A DNA stretch of 64,000 nucleotides from Gilvimarinus polysaccharolyticus (GCF_001187555.1 NZ_LFIJ01000001.1:1-64000); one strand, 5' to 3'; counted from the first letter of the stretch, positions 43,930 through 53,093 are shown. Notes: generated from the letters alone by a model not told the origin. Translations and numbers: made by a program.

Positions 43930-45045
43930 TTAAGGGGTGGGGTCGATAATCACAACCCCTTTGGCGAGTTTTCCTGCCAGCATATCGGCTAGTCCGTCGG
44001 CTAAGGTTTCTAAGGTATAGGTGTTGCTAATCAGTTCGTCGAGCAACAACTGGCCGTTGCGGTACAGCGCTAAAATACGTGGAAAGTCTCGCTCGGGGTT
44101 GCACTGGCCGTACAGTGGGTTGAGGTAGAGTTTATCCCACTCAAATAATTCACAATCAAAATCAATGCGTTGTTCGATACCGCTGGCTTGAATTGCGGTG
44201 CCGGCACTGCGTATTAATTTTAATGGTGCCGATCCCAAGGCGGGGATTGCGCTGCACTCAAAGGCGTAATCAGCCATGCGACCACCATTAAGCGCTTTAA
44301 CTTGCTGTGCTACAGCAACAAAATCGACATCGCTAGGGCTGGCTAACACGGTTTGGTTGGCGCCAAAGCGACGAGCTTGGGTCAGGCGCTGCTCGGCAAT
44401 ATCAATGGCGATGATGGTGGCCGCGCCGGACAGCTTAGCGGCTTGAATTACGTTTAATCCCACGCCGCCACAGCCAATTACGCAGACACTTGAGCCAGCC
44501 TTTACGTTAGCGGCGTTAACCACAGAGCCCCATCCTGTCATAACTCCGCAAGCGGTAATTGCTGCTACGGGGTAGGGGATGGCTGAGTCGATGCGGGTTA
44601 CAGCCTCTCGCTTAACGACGGTGTATTCGGCCATGGTTCCTAGATGAAAGGAGCGTTCGATTGGTTGCTCTTGGTGTAAGCACGCCTCTGGGTGAGCGTG
44701 ACCTGCGAGGCCGCTTGAGCAAACCGGTGAGTGTTGTTCGCAAATATGGGGATTGCCCTCAAGGCACTGAAAGCACTGCCCGCAAGGGATTGCCCAGTTC
44801 AGTAAGACTCGCTCACCTACGGCTAAATCCTTTACCTCAGAACCCACGGCGTGTACGACACCTGCGCCCTCGTGTCCCACCACAAAAGGTTTGTTCCAGT
44901 GTTGGATGGAGTCCCAGTCGGTATGGCAAATGCCGGCGGCTTTAATTTTCACCCGAACCTCTTTGGGCCCCGGTGCGCCTACCTTAATGGTGCTGAGTTG
45001 AAAGTTTCCCTGACCGTCAGAGACGATTGCTTTTGCGTTAATCAT
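43930..45045 (-). CDS. Zinc alcohol dehydrogenase, class-III-like
   Basis: Zinc-dependent alcohol dehydrogenase of 371 residues. Catalytic zinc ligands lie in GICHTDWDS and GHEGAGVV, structural-zinc cysteines in CGQCFQCLEGNPHIC near 88-102, and the NAD site GCGGVGLNV near 190. The long insertion after the structural zinc (SGLAGHAHPEACLHQ) resembles class III (glutathione-dependent formaldehyde) and aryl-alcohol dehydrogenases. ATG 45045 (MINAKAIVSD) follows a GAGG element; the longer frame from 45102 is unlikely. It diverges from an AraC regulator. A role in formaldehyde or methyl-sugar alcohol metabolism is inferred. Confidence 0.78.
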   Translation of the reverse strand: MINAKAIVSDGQGNFQLSTIKVGAPGPKEVRVKIKAAGICHTDWDSIQHWNKPFVVGHEGAGVVHAVGSEVKDLAVGERVLLNWAIPCGQCFQCLEGNPHICEQHSPVCSSGLAGHAHPEACLHQEQPIERSFHLGTMAEYTVVKREAVTRIDSAIPYPVAAITACGVMTGWGSVVNAANVKAGSSVCVIGCGGVGLNVIQAAKLSGAATIIAIDIAEQRLTQARRFGANQTVLASPSDVDFVAVAQQVKALNGGRMADYAFECSAIPALGSAPLKLIRSAGTAIQASGIEQRIDFDCELFEWDKLYLNPLYGQCNPERDFPRILALYRNGQLLLDELISNTYTLETLADGLADMLAGKLAKGVVIIDPTP

Positions 45046-45274
45046 GTATGCCTCGCAGAAAATTCTGTTACCGCATTTAATCACCACCAGGTATCGCTTC
45101 ACTACAACGGGGGGAATAAAAGTGTCAGATATATGCGCTTTCCTGTAGTGTCGTCATAAAAAGAGCTAGCCTGACCCTTGAGTCACGAAAATGCTAACTA
45201 CCGTATTCTTGGCTCTAGCTTAAATCGAGAAAAGTACGGTAAATTAAGAGGAAATAAATATTTGAGGTGTGGGC
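45046..45274. promoter_or_regulatory. Divergent control region between alcohol dehydrogenase and AraC genes
   Basis: A 229-base region with a 7-bp inverted repeat CACTACA (45100-45106) / TGTAGTG (45144-45150) that could hold a regulator site or fold in the dehydrogenase leader. No GntR-type palindrome is present, so this unit is probably controlled by the AraC protein instead. Confidence 0.35.
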
Positions 45275-46150
45275 GTGAGCGTTAAAAACAGCTTGATTCA
45301 CTGTGAGCCTTTTTGTATTCAAAAGGGGTATAACTTTGAAATACACCACGTGGTGTATCAGCAAAATGACCCATACTCGTGTTTTATGCACTTCCATGAG
45401 GTGCATGAGCTGATTGTTTTTGAGCATATTGAAGGGACTTTTTTTTATAACCAAGGTGAGTCGGCACTGAACGATTATGATCTCGTTTTTACTCCGGCAC
45501 TGGAGACCCATGACTTTGAAATATCTGAGCGCCCAAAATCTTGGTACATAATTCAGTTTTTACCCGAGGTGCTCGACGATGTCAGTTTGAGTGCGGTGGC
45601 CAGTTTTTTTCAGTACGGAATGCACCTGCGGCAAGACTCGGCGGCAAAGCAAGAAGTCATGCAGTTGGTGCGGTGGCTGCACCAAAGCTACCAGTGTGAC
45701 CCCTATAGCGAAAAGTCGCAGTTGTTATTGCGATTATTACTGTGTTGGGTGGCCGATAGCGCCAAGCCGGTACAGCTACCCCATACCGCACCGCTGCAAA
45801 AAAACTTAGGTTACGAAAAGCTCACCCCAGTTATTAATTTGTTTCGTTATCAGCGTTGCGTCGAGCTGCCACTTGCTGAGGCCGCGGGCTTATGTGATTT
45901 ATCTCCCTCGTACTTTTCGCGTCTGTTTAAACGGGTGTTCCGTTACAGCTATAGTGAATACGGTATTCGACACCGTTTGTATAGTGCGGCGCGAATGCTT
46001 AGTCAAGCTGAGCATTCAGTGACGGACATTGGTTACGAGCTGGGTTTTTCTAGCCCTTCTCATTTTATTTCACTGTTTAAAAAGCAGTTTGGCGTAACCC
46101 CTAAAAAGTACCAAGGTCAGGTGGTATTACGCGCCCGACGCGTCGAGTAA
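45275..46150 (+). CDS. AraC-family transcriptional regulator
   Basis: A 291-residue regulator with an N-terminal cupin-like sugar-sensing domain (MHFHEVHELIVFE, residues 40-52) and two C-terminal helix-turn-helix motifs (LAEAAGLCDLSPSYFSRLFK and VTDIGYELGFSSPSHFISLF, positions about 205-265). GTG 45275 is chosen over GTG 45269 because TGAGG at 45263-45267 is correctly spaced for it. It diverges from the alcohol dehydrogenase-esterase pair, its most likely target, and lies upstream of galETK. The inducer is unknown. Confidence 0.85.
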   Translation: MSVKNSLIHCEPFCIQKGYNFEIHHVVYQQNDPYSCFMHFHEVHELIVFEHIEGTFFYNQGESALNDYDLVFTPALETHDFEISERPKSWYIIQFLPEVLDDVSLSAVASFFQYGMHLRQDSAAKQEVMQLVRWLHQSYQCDPYSEKSQLLLRLLLCWVADSAKPVQLPHTAPLQKNLGYEKLTPVINLFRYQRCVELPLAEAAGLCDLSPSYFSRLFKRVFRYSYSEYGIRHRLYSAARMLSQAEHSVTDIGYELGFSSPSHFISLFKKQFGVTPKKYQGQVVLRARRVE

Positions 46151-46189
46151 TCACGCTGGGGCAATGCGCTTGGTCGGTGGCGTTTTTTC

Positions 46190-46227
46190 TTGTAATCTAT
46201 GCAGTTAATGGATATATTGTTGACAAT
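46190..46227 (+). promoter_or_regulatory. Promoter of galETK with overlapping GntR operator
   Basis: TTGTAA (46190-46195), a 17-base spacer and TATATT (46213-46218) form the promoter. ATTGTTGACAAT (46216-46227) overlaps the -10 box exactly as at the porter promoter. The 12-base operator is identical to the one at 28176. Confidence 0.7.
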
Positions 46228-46249
46228 AAACAATAGATTTGGTGTTTAA

Positions 46250-47275
46250 ATGTCACAATCCAACAAGGTCCTAGTTACTGGCGGCGCAGGCTATATCGGC
46301 AGTCACGTGTGTGTTGCTCTGATAGAGGCAGGTTTTGAGCCGATTATTATCGACAATTTCTGCAATAGTAGCCCGTTGGTGCTCGAGCGTATCGCGACAA
46401 TATCGGGTGTGAAGCCGGTGTTGTATCAAGCGGATATTAACGATGTCGTGGCGCTGCAACGCATTTTTGATGAGCACGACATTACCGCAGTAATGCATTT
46501 TGCTGGATTAAAAGCGGTGGGCGAATCGACGGAAATTCCGCTGTCGTATTATCGCGCTAATGTGGCCGGCTCTATTGCACTGTTTGAAGCGATGGCGGCA
46601 AACCAAGTGTGGAGCTTGATCTTTAGTTCATCGGCTACAGTTTATGGCAACCCTAAAAGCGTGCCTATCGATGAAGGCTTTCCCTGTTCGGCGACCAATC
46701 CCTATGGTCGGAGTAAGCTGATTGTTGAGGATATCTTACGAGACTTATCGGCAGCACCCGGAGCCGACTGGAAGATCTCATTGCTGCGATACTTTAATCC
46801 GATCGGTGCCCACAGCTCTGGCTTGATCGGTGAAAACCCCAACGGGATTCCCAACAATTTACTGCCCTTTGTCTCGCAAGTGGCAATTGGTCGGCTGCCC
46901 CAGTTAAAAGTGTTTGGTGACGATTACGACACACTCGATGGTACCGGTGTGCGTGATTATATTCATGTGGTCGATTTAGCGTTAGGCCATGTGGCAGCGT
47001 TACAGCAATTGCGTAGCTCCACGCCCGCTTGCCAGGTTTATAACTTAGGCACTGGGGTTGGTTATTCGGTGCTGCAAATTATTAATGCTTTCTCGCAAGC
47101 CAGCGGTGTTGAGATCCCCTACAGTATTGAACCCCGTCGCGCAGGCGATATTGCTGAGTGTTACGCCAAGCCTGATTTGGCGTTGTCGGAGCTAGGCTGG
47201 AAGGCCGAGCGCGGCTTAACCGAAATGATGCAAGACACTTGGCGTTGGCAAAAAAGCAATCCTAAAGGCTATTGA
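46250..47275 (+). CDS. galE: UDP-glucose 4-epimerase
   Basis: Extended SDR of 341 residues that interconverts UDP-galactose and UDP-glucose. The NAD loop TGGAGYIGSHV is at residues 9-19, the catalytic Ser in FSSSATVYG and the Tyr/Lys in YGRSK near 154. Length equals the family. First gene of a galE-galT-galK operon; it recycles UDP-glucose for GalT in the Leloir pathway, handling the D-galactose half of agar. Confidence 0.96.
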   Translation: MSQSNKVLVTGGAGYIGSHVCVALIEAGFEPIIIDNFCNSSPLVLERIATISGVKPVLYQADINDVVALQRIFDEHDITAVMHFAGLKAVGESTEIPLSYYRANVAGSIALFEAMAANQVWSLIFSSSATVYGNPKSVPIDEGFPCSATNPYGRSKLIVEDILRDLSAAPGADWKISLLRYFNPIGAHSSGLIGENPNGIPNNLLPFVSQVAIGRLPQLKVFGDDYDTLDGTGVRDYIHVVDLALGHVAALQQLRSSTPACQVYNLGTGVGYSVLQIINAFSQASGVEIPYSIEPRRAGDIAECYAKPDLALSELGWKAERGLTEMMQDTWRWQKSNPKGY

Positions 47276-47303
47276 TTCCGCTAAGGTGGGTGAGTAAAAA
47301 ATT

Positions 47304-48347
47304 ATGAGTTTGTTATCCGATAAAAGTCATCGACGCTATAACCCGCTACTTGGTGAGTGGGTGCTGGTATCTCCCCACCGAGGTAAACGACCTTGGCAGG
47401 GGCAACAAGAGGCGCCGGCTAGTAATGCAGCGGCCTCTTACGACGACAAATGCTATCTTTGTCCAGGTAACACCAGAATTACCGGTGATACAAACCCTGC
47501 TTATACTGGCACTTATGTGTTTCAAAATGACTTTCCAGCTTTGCAGAATGAGGGCGATAGTAGCGCTGACGAGTTGCGCGAGCCGGACCCGTTGTTTCAC
47601 TACCGGGCGGTAACGGGGGAGTCGCGGGTAATTTGTTTTTCGCCCGATCACTCAAAGAGTTTACCACAGCTGTCCTGCGCCGAAATTGTTGGTGTGATTA
47701 ATACTTGGACAACCCAGATGGCAGAGCTTGCGCAGCACTACCAATGGGTACAGGTGTTTGAAAATAAAGGCGCGGTAATGGGGTGCTCTAACCCCCATCC
47801 CCACGGCCAGATCTGGGCACAAAATCAGTTGCCTACCGAGGCGGCCAAAATCGACGCTAATTTAAAGGCTTACCAGCTTAAATACGATAACAATTTGTTG
47901 TTGGATTACGTGGCGCGGGAGCTGGAAAGCGGCGAGCGTTTGGTCGATGTTAATGATGACTGGGTGACCTTGGTACCTTTTTGGGCTTGTTGGCCTTTTG
48001 AGTTGATGCTTTTACCGCGCTTTAAGGTGGAGGATTTTGGTCAATTATCGACCGCTCAAAAAGCCTCGTTAGCGGAGATATTAAAAGCTAGTTTAAGCCG
48101 TTACGACAATCTTTTTCAGTGTAGTTTTCCATACTCTATGGGGTGGCGCACCGCGCCATTTAACGCTGAGAATAATCAACACTGGCAGTTGCATGCGGTG
48201 TTTTTCCCGCCGTTATTACGCAGTGCCAGTGTTAAAAAGTTTATGGTGGGCTATGAAATGTTGGCCGAAGCGCAGCGCGACATTACCCCAGAACAGGCCG
48301 CCCAACGTTTGCGTGATTGCAGCACCACGCACTATTTAGAGAGTTAA
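47304..48347 (+). CDS. galT: Galactose-1-phosphate uridylyltransferase
   Basis: A 347-residue enzyme that swaps UMP between UDP-glucose and galactose 1-phosphate. The active-site block GCSNPHPHGQIWA with the nucleophilic His of HPH is near residue 165. The zinc ligands CYLCPGN near residue 52 and the N-terminal RRYNPLLGEWVLVSPHR match the family. It lies 28 bases after galE and 4 before galK. Confidence 0.96.
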   Translation: MSLLSDKSHRRYNPLLGEWVLVSPHRGKRPWQGQQEAPASNAAASYDDKCYLCPGNTRITGDTNPAYTGTYVFQNDFPALQNEGDSSADELREPDPLFHYRAVTGESRVICFSPDHSKSLPQLSCAEIVGVINTWTTQMAELAQHYQWVQVFENKGAVMGCSNPHPHGQIWAQNQLPTEAAKIDANLKAYQLKYDNNLLLDYVARELESGERLVDVNDDWVTLVPFWACWPFELMLLPRFKVEDFGQLSTAQKASLAEILKASLSRYDNLFQCSFPYSMGWRTAPFNAENNQHWQLHAVFFPPLLRSASVKKFMVGYEMLAEAQRDITPEQAAQRLRDCSTTHYLES

Positions 48348-48351
48348 CGCT

Positions 48352-49494
48352 ATGAAAAAGCAAATAGCCGAACGTTTTTTATCTATCTATCAAGTGCCGT
48401 ATAAAAGCCTTTATTTTGCGCCGGGGCGGGTTAACTTGATCGGTGAGCATACCGATTACAATGATGGTTTTGTGTTTCCTTGCGCGCTAGAGTTTGGCAC
48501 TTATGTGGCAATTTCATTGCGGTCAGATCAGGTGATACGTGTTTGTGCGGGTAATTTTTCTGACGAGTTTAATCAGTGGCAAATAAGCTCCGAGGTGCCG
48601 ACTGATCCGGATTGTTTGTGGTCAAACTACTTGCGAGGTGTGTGTGCGGTTTTGCGACAGCAAGGCCATCAGCTGCAGGGTATGGATGTGTATATCGAAG
48701 GTAATGTGCCCCGTGGTGCAGGACTTAGCTCATCGGCCTCGCTGTCGGTCGCGTTTGCTAAAGCATTAAGTGATACAAATAATTTAGGGTTGTCGGTCAG
48801 CGAGCTGGCGCGTATTGCGCAGTCGGCCGAAAACGATTTTGCCGGTTGTAGTTGCGGCATTATGGATCAGTTGGCCTCCGCTGGAGGTAAAGAGGGCCAT
48901 GCGCTGCTGCTTGATTGTCGTGATCTGTCGTTTACCTTGGTAGGGATTCCCGCGCATTTAGATATTCTGATTATCGACTCTCGGGTAGAGCGCAATTTGG
49001 TGGGTAGTGAATATAACGATCGTCGCGCCGATTGTGAAAAGGCGGCACAAGCTCTGGGGGTGAGAACCTTGCGTGAGACAACGCTCGAAGCGTTAGAGCA
49101 AAAGCGCAATGAGCTGGACTTATTAGTTTATCGGCGGGCGCGACATGTCCTGACTGAGAACGAGCGCACCGAACGTTGTGCTGCAGCTTTAAAAAGTGGT
49201 GATATGGCTGTAGTGGCCGAGACGATGCACAACTCCCATGTGTCTATGCGCGACGATTTTGAAATAACCGTGCCAGAGATCGATTTTATTGTTGAGACTG
49301 TGGCGGCGCAGCTCAATAATGACGGAGGTGTACGTATGACCGGCGGTGGTTTTGGTGGCTGTGTGGTGGCTTTGGTGCCAAATGCAAAATCAAACGCAAT
49401 TGAGGCGGATGTTAAAGCGCGTTATTTGGCGGAGTTTGGTAAAGAGCCCAATGTGTATCACTGTAAAGCAAAAGATGGTGCTCGGGTGCTGTAA
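48352..49494 (+). CDS. galK: Galactokinase
   Basis: GHMP-family kinase of 380 residues that phosphorylates alpha-D-galactose at C1. The galactokinase signature GRVNLIGEHTDYNDGFVFP is near residues 26-44, the ATP loop RGAGLSSSASLSVA near 121-134, and GGGFGGCVVAL near 331. Last gene of the galETK operon, followed by a bidirectional terminator. Confidence 0.96.
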   Translation: MKKQIAERFLSIYQVPYKSLYFAPGRVNLIGEHTDYNDGFVFPCALEFGTYVAISLRSDQVIRVCAGNFSDEFNQWQISSEVPTDPDCLWSNYLRGVCAVLRQQGHQLQGMDVYIEGNVPRGAGLSSSASLSVAFAKALSDTNNLGLSVSELARIAQSAENDFAGCSCGIMDQLASAGGKEGHALLLDCRDLSFTLVGIPAHLDILIIDSRVERNLVGSEYNDRRADCEKAAQALGVRTLRETTLEALEQKRNELDLLVYRRARHVLTENERTERCAAALKSGDMAVVAETMHNSHVSMRDDFEITVPEIDFIVETVAAQLNNDGGVRMTGGGFGGCVVALVPNAKSNAIEADVKARYLAEFGKEPNVYHCKAKDGARVL

Positions 49495-49522
49495 ATACCA
49501 AATGCGTTTGTATGTTGTTAAT

Positions 49523-49555
49523 AAAAAAGCCAGCAAGAGTTTTGCTGGCTTTTTT
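49523..49555. terminator. Bidirectional terminator between galK and the GH117 gene
   Basis: AAAAAAGCCAGCAA pairs with TTGCTGGCTTTTTT around a short loop, giving U tracts on both strands for the convergent galETK and KDG kinase-GH117 operons. Confidence 0.92.
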
Positions 49556-49567
49556 ATTGCGAAGCGA

Positions 49568-50680
49568 TTAAATCCCCGAACCTCCAGTTTGCTGAAAGGT
49601 TCCCGCATCCAATATTTGGCGGCGCGCTTTATACTGGCAAATATAATTCCAGTTCCAGCTGCTGTCGTATTTGTGGCACAGCCCCCAAGTAATACCCGTT
49701 AGCGGATCATCTGAAGATTCATAGCCAGGCTTGCGGTACAGCCCCATGGCCTCTGGCGCGCCTTTTATGTGCGACATAATGTCAAAGTTTTCACCATCCG
49801 GCGCCCACTGGCAGGTGTTTTTCTCTGGTCCATCGGTTGTGAGGATACAGGCAATACCATTTTGGTAGTGCCATACAGCAACTTCGTGACCACTATTGGT
49901 GATCGGGTTGAGCGGTGACTTGACGTAAGGCCCAAGGATGTTGTCGGCAACGGCAACGCCGTGCTTGATTTCGCGCCCACCAAAGTTCATGCCTTCACCC
50001 ATAATTTCACCCTTGTAGTATAGGTAAAACTTTCCTTGATAGAACATTAGGCAAGGGTCGTGCACTTTATGGCTGTCAAAATCACCGCGCTCGATAACAT
50101 GAAACCGGTTATCCTCATCGCCGCGCCAGATGCCGTTATCAGCAGGACTTAAGATGGGCTCGGCCGAGGTGTGCCAAGGACCGAATGGTGAGTCACTGTG
50201 GGCAATGGCAATGTGTTCTTTGCTGCGATTTAGGTAGGGCGCCTGAACAGTTTGGTATACCAAATAGTAACGGTTATCGTGAGCTAGTACTTCGGGGGTA
50301 AATACCGCGCGGTCGTCGTGTCGGCCTGCTGGACCTGGTTGCACAGCCGGGCCTTGCTCATCCCAGTGGTAACCGTCTTTGGATGTCGCATGCCAGACTT
50401 CGGTTTTATCCCAGGGAAAGACTTTATCTTCTGGGTTGCTACTGCCAAAGCCTACGGTCTCGCCTTCGCCTTTGGTGTACCACACATGGAGTAGCTTGCC
50501 GACTTTGATAACCGCACTTGGGTCGCGGCGAATAACGCCCTCTTGATAGGCGAAGTCGCCAGCTAGCGGGCTAATATCAAACTCGACGACCCAGTGGGCG
50601 TCTTTGTTGTCGTAGCCGCGTTCAATGGCTCGCAGACTGGCTTTGCTTAGAGGCTTATCGATGGATAGATTGTTTGACAT
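49568..50680 (-). CDS. GH117 neoagarobiose hydrolase (alpha-1,3-(3,6-anhydro)-L-galactosidase)
   Basis: A 370-residue five-bladed beta-propeller enzyme without a signal peptide, so cytoplasmic. It cleaves the alpha-1,3 bond of neoagarobiose to D-galactose and 3,6-anhydro-L-galactose. Family blocks are [15 protein letters not shown] (residues 29-43), [28 protein letters not shown] with its Asp, and [15 protein letters not shown] with the His thought to be the acid. The N-terminal arm ([13 protein letters not shown]) is the segment swapped between subunits in known dimers. Its start overlaps the KDG kinase 3' end by 26 bases, tying release of the anhydro sugar to its last dedicated step. Confidence 0.92.
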   Translation of the reverse strand: MSNNLSIDKPLSKASLRAIERGYDNKDAHWVVEFDISPLAGDFAYQEGVIRRDPSAVIKVGKLLHVWYTKGEGETVGFGSSNPEDKVFPWDKTEVWHATSKDGYHWDEQGPAVQPGPAGRHDDRAVFTPEVLAHDNRYYLVYQTVQAPYLNRSKEHIAIAHSDSPFGPWHTSAEPILSPADNGIWRGDEDNRFHVIERGDFDSHKVHDPCLMFYQGKFYLYYKGEIMGEGMNFGGREIKHGVAVADNILGPYVKSPLNPITNSGHEVAVWHYQNGIACILTTDGPEKNTCQWAPDGENFDIMSHIKGAPEAMGLYRKPGYESSDDPLTGITWGLCHKYDSSWNWNYICQYKARRQILDAGTFQQTGGSGI

Positions 50681-51626
50681 GGAAACCTTCTATTGAATTA
50701 GCTGATTGAACTGAATCCAGGGGTGATGGCATTGATTGTTTGGGAATAATAGCACCAGTTTGGCTGATTACCTTGGCGGATAATCGGCACCCTTCGGTAA
50801 GGGCTTGGGGGATACTGCCCCCGCTGATACGGCTAGCCAAATAGCCGGCATTAAATGAATCGCCAGCAGCGGTTGTATCTACTACGGTGGCAACCTTAGG
50901 TACGGCAAAGGTGCCACGTTTGCCTGCATGAATATAAACGATAGTATCGGGGCCGTTTTTAATAATAAGCTCTTGAATATTGTAGGGCTCAAGTAGTTGG
51001 CAAACTTGTTTTTCGGTTGATACATTAAAGAGTTTGTGTAAGTCATCCATGCTAGGCAGTGCTATATCGGCAACGCTAAAAGCCCACTGATAAGTTTCTT
51101 CGGCTTCGCTCGGTGTGCTCCATAGCGTGGGTCGAAAATTAGCATCAAAGATGATCTGTGTCCCCTGGGCCTTTATGCCTTCAGTCCAGCGTTTAAAGGT
51201 GGTCCGACTCTGCACATCCAAAATGGCAAGACTGATACCGCTAAAGTATAAGTATTCGGGGCGGACTAACGAGGCTAAATCGATGAGGTTAACCGTTTCG
51301 CGTGCGGCTGACTGATTGCGCCAGTAAAAAAATTCACGTTCACCCTGTTCATCGTTATCGATCAAATATACCCCGAGATGTTTATGCGGGTGAGTGGCAA
51401 GGTGGCTAGTGTTGACGCCTTCAGACTGTAACGATTGGCGCAACCCTGCACTGAGTTTGTCGCCACCAATTGCCGACAGCATGCTAACTTGTACCTCAGT
51501 GGCGACGAGTCGAGCAAGATATACTGCAACGCTAAAAACATCGCCGGCATAAGCCTTGCGCAACAGGGAGCCCTGCTGGGAGGTTAGTTCTAGCATTGGC
51601 TCGCCAAAAATCATGATGTTGCTCAT
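50655..51626 (-). CDS. 2-keto-3-deoxygluconate kinase (PfkB family)
   Basis: PfkB-family sugar kinase of 323 residues. The ATP/anion-hole motif [15 protein letters not shown], with the catalytic Asp, is near residue 250. The substrate-side blocks GEPMLEL and [10 protein letters not shown] are as in KdgK. It should make 2-keto-3-deoxy-6-phosphogluconate from the KDG formed by the SDR at 30417; the KDPG aldolase is not in this window. ATG 51626 is chosen over a TTG at 51632. Upstream is a perfect GntR operator. It is the first gene of the KDG kinase-GH117 operon. Confidence 0.85.
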   Translation of the reverse strand: MSNIMIFGEPMLELTSQQGSLLRKAYAGDVFSVAVYLARLVATEVQVSMLSAIGGDKLSAGLRQSLQSEGVNTSHLATHPHKHLGVYLIDNDEQGEREFFYWRNQSAARETVNLIDLASLVRPEYLYFSGISLAILDVQSRTTFKRWTEGIKAQGTQIIFDANFRPTLWSTPSEAEETYQWAFSVADIALPSMDDLHKLFNVSTEKQVCQLLEPYNIQELIIKNGPDTIVYIHAGKRGTFAVPKVATVVDTTAAGDSFNAGYLASRISGGSIPQALTEGCRLSAKVISQTGAIIPKQSMPSPLDSVQSANSIEGFHVKQSIHR

Positions 51627-51693
51627 AGACAAGAGGTCCTAACAGTTTGCTGCATTGTTGGCTGCGCGATAGTTAATATTTCTATATTTGTTA

Positions 51694-51708
51694 ATTGTAT
51701 ACAATATA
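51694..51708 (-). promoter_or_regulatory. GntR operator at the KDG kinase promoter
   Basis: ATTGTATACAAT (51694-51705) is a perfect palindrome identical to the sites at 26504 and 62520. On the minus strand it overlaps TATATT (51703-51708), the likely -10 box of the kinase operon. It is also 7 bases from a plus-strand TTGACA (51712-51717), so it could affect the outward transcript as well. Confidence 0.7.
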
Positions 51709-51747
51709 TAGTTGACATGCGAGGGGTGAATGTTGGATTATAGCAAC

Positions 51748-51933
51748 TGTAAGTTAAGTGTGATTACCGCAAGTACGGTATGGGCAAAAGACCGTTACTT
51801 AAGTTGTAGATCATGCTGAGCTGCTATCCTCATCTCCGGGGTGTTCTTCGATAGCTTAGTGATATCGAAGAGCGTTTATACATGGGCTCCACTTATTTTG
51901 GCCACAACTGCTTAGGAGTTGTGGCTTTTTTTT
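51748..51933 (+). ncRNA. Candidate small RNA or galM leader with orphan terminator
   Basis: TTGACA (51712-51717) and GATTAT (51736-51741, 18-base spacing) could start a transcript near 51748. About 185 bases without an open frame follow, with a hairpin TACCG/CGGTA (51765-51780), a 9-bp hairpin TCTTCGATA/TATCGAAGA (51845-51871) and an intrinsic terminator (51900-51933). galM starts 53 bases later. It could be a stand-alone small RNA controlled with the KDG kinase, or an attenuating leader of galM. Existence is predicted only from the promoter and terminator. Confidence 0.4.
51900..51933 (+). terminator. Intrinsic terminator in front of galM
   Basis: GCCACAACT (51901-51909) pairs with AGTTGTGGC (51917-51925) and is followed by eight T residues. 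No protein gene ends here on the plus strand, which is why a small RNA or attenuator is proposed. Confidence 0.85.
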
Positions 51934-51986
51934 GTTCAAAATAAAGGCTGGCTGACGCCCCGCAACGACAATGTAGAGTAATAATT

Positions 51987-53072
51987 ATGACGATAACTTC
52001 CTCTCGCGTTACCACCTCGGTGGTGGGCCACTTAAATGATGGTCAAAAAATCTGTGCTTATACACTTAATAATCATCATGGTGTGCAGGCGCGTATTATC
52101 GATTTTGGTGCAACCTTAATGGAATTGTTGGTGCCAGATCGCACGGGGAGCGTGAATAATGTCGTGTTAGGCTATGACACGCCGGAGGATTATCAGAAAG
52201 GCAGTTCTTACTTGGGGGCGGTAGTGGGACGAGTGGCAAACCGTATTAAAGACGGACGTTTTAGTTTGGCGGGTAAAGCCTATTCTTTGGTTAAAAATGA
52301 CAACAACCTTAACCATTTGCACGGCGGTGAGGTTGGTTTTGATAAACGTCTGTGGCGGGCCGAGATATTAAATGAGCCTGCTGTTGCGGCTGTGGCTTTT
52401 CATTTAACCAGTGATGATGGTGATGAGGGGTATCCCGGGACTTTGTCTGTTAGTGTGATTTATCGGCTACACAATGATAATACCTTGAGTGTTGAGTATC
52501 AGGCGAGCACCACCGCGACCACAGTTGTTAATCTGACTCAGCACAGTTATTTTAATTTGGCAGGGGCTCCTTTTGCTCATGTAGGTGGCCACGAGTTACA
52601 GCTTAATGCAAGTCGTTTTACTCCTACTGATGATCATGGCATCCCAACCGGTGAGCAGCTACCGGTTCCAGAGGTTTTGGATTTTTGTGTGGCCAAACCA
52701 TTAAGTTGTGCTCTTGATAGTGGAGATGCGCTACTGCAAGCCAGCCGAGGCTTGGACCATAACTTTTGCATTGATATCGAGCCTGGGACTAGTCGTAAAA
52801 GGCGAGTGGTACGTGCGGTGGCTGAAGTGTACGACCCTAGCTCTGGCCGCCGTATGACGGTTAGGTCCAGCTATCCCGGAGTACAATTGTATACCGGCAA
52901 CTACTTAGCTGAAGACGCTTGTCATGAGCGCCAACCATTTTTGCCTCAGAGTGGTTTTTGTCTAGAGTGTCAGTATTATCCTGATGCGCCCAATCGGTCC
53001 GAATTTGACAGCATTGAGCTGCGCGCGGGGCAGTTGTACCGTGAGCTTACCAGCTACCATTTTTCTTGGTAG
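51987..53072 (+). CDS. galM: Aldose 1-epimerase (galactose mutarotase)
   Basis: A 361-residue mutarotase that converts beta-D-galactose to the alpha form used by GalK. Substrate-binding NRIKDGRFSLAG, LNHLHGGEVGFDKRLW and the catalytic His of LTQHSYFNLAG near residue 190 are visible, and the catalytic Glu is in CLECQYYPDAPN near 330. It is separate from galETK but in the same island. A few extra residues at the N terminus and no signal peptide point to the cytoplasm. Confidence 0.92.
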   Translation: MTITSSRVTTSVVGHLNDGQKICAYTLNNHHGVQARIIDFGATLMELLVPDRTGSVNNVVLGYDTPEDYQKGSSYLGAVVGRVANRIKDGRFSLAGKAYSLVKNDNNLNHLHGGEVGFDKRLWRAEILNEPAVAAVAFHLTSDDGDEGYPGTLSVSVIYRLHNDNTLSVEYQASTTATTVVNLTQHSYFNLAGAPFAHVGGHELQLNASRFTPTDDHGIPTGEQLPVPEVLDFCVAKPLSCALDSGDALLQASRGLDHNFCIDIEPGTSRKRRVVRAVAEVYDPSSGRRMTVRSSYPGVQLYTGNYLAEDACHERQPFLPQSGFCLECQYYPDAPNRSEFDSIELRAGQLYRELTSYHFSW

Positions 53073-53093
53073 CTGGCATTGCAATACAGAGCT

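Noticed and set aside
51748-51933. 6S RNA, considered because the predicted length is similar
   Set aside because: The 5' and 3' ends are not complementary and no long bulged hairpin is formed, so the 6S fold is not supported.
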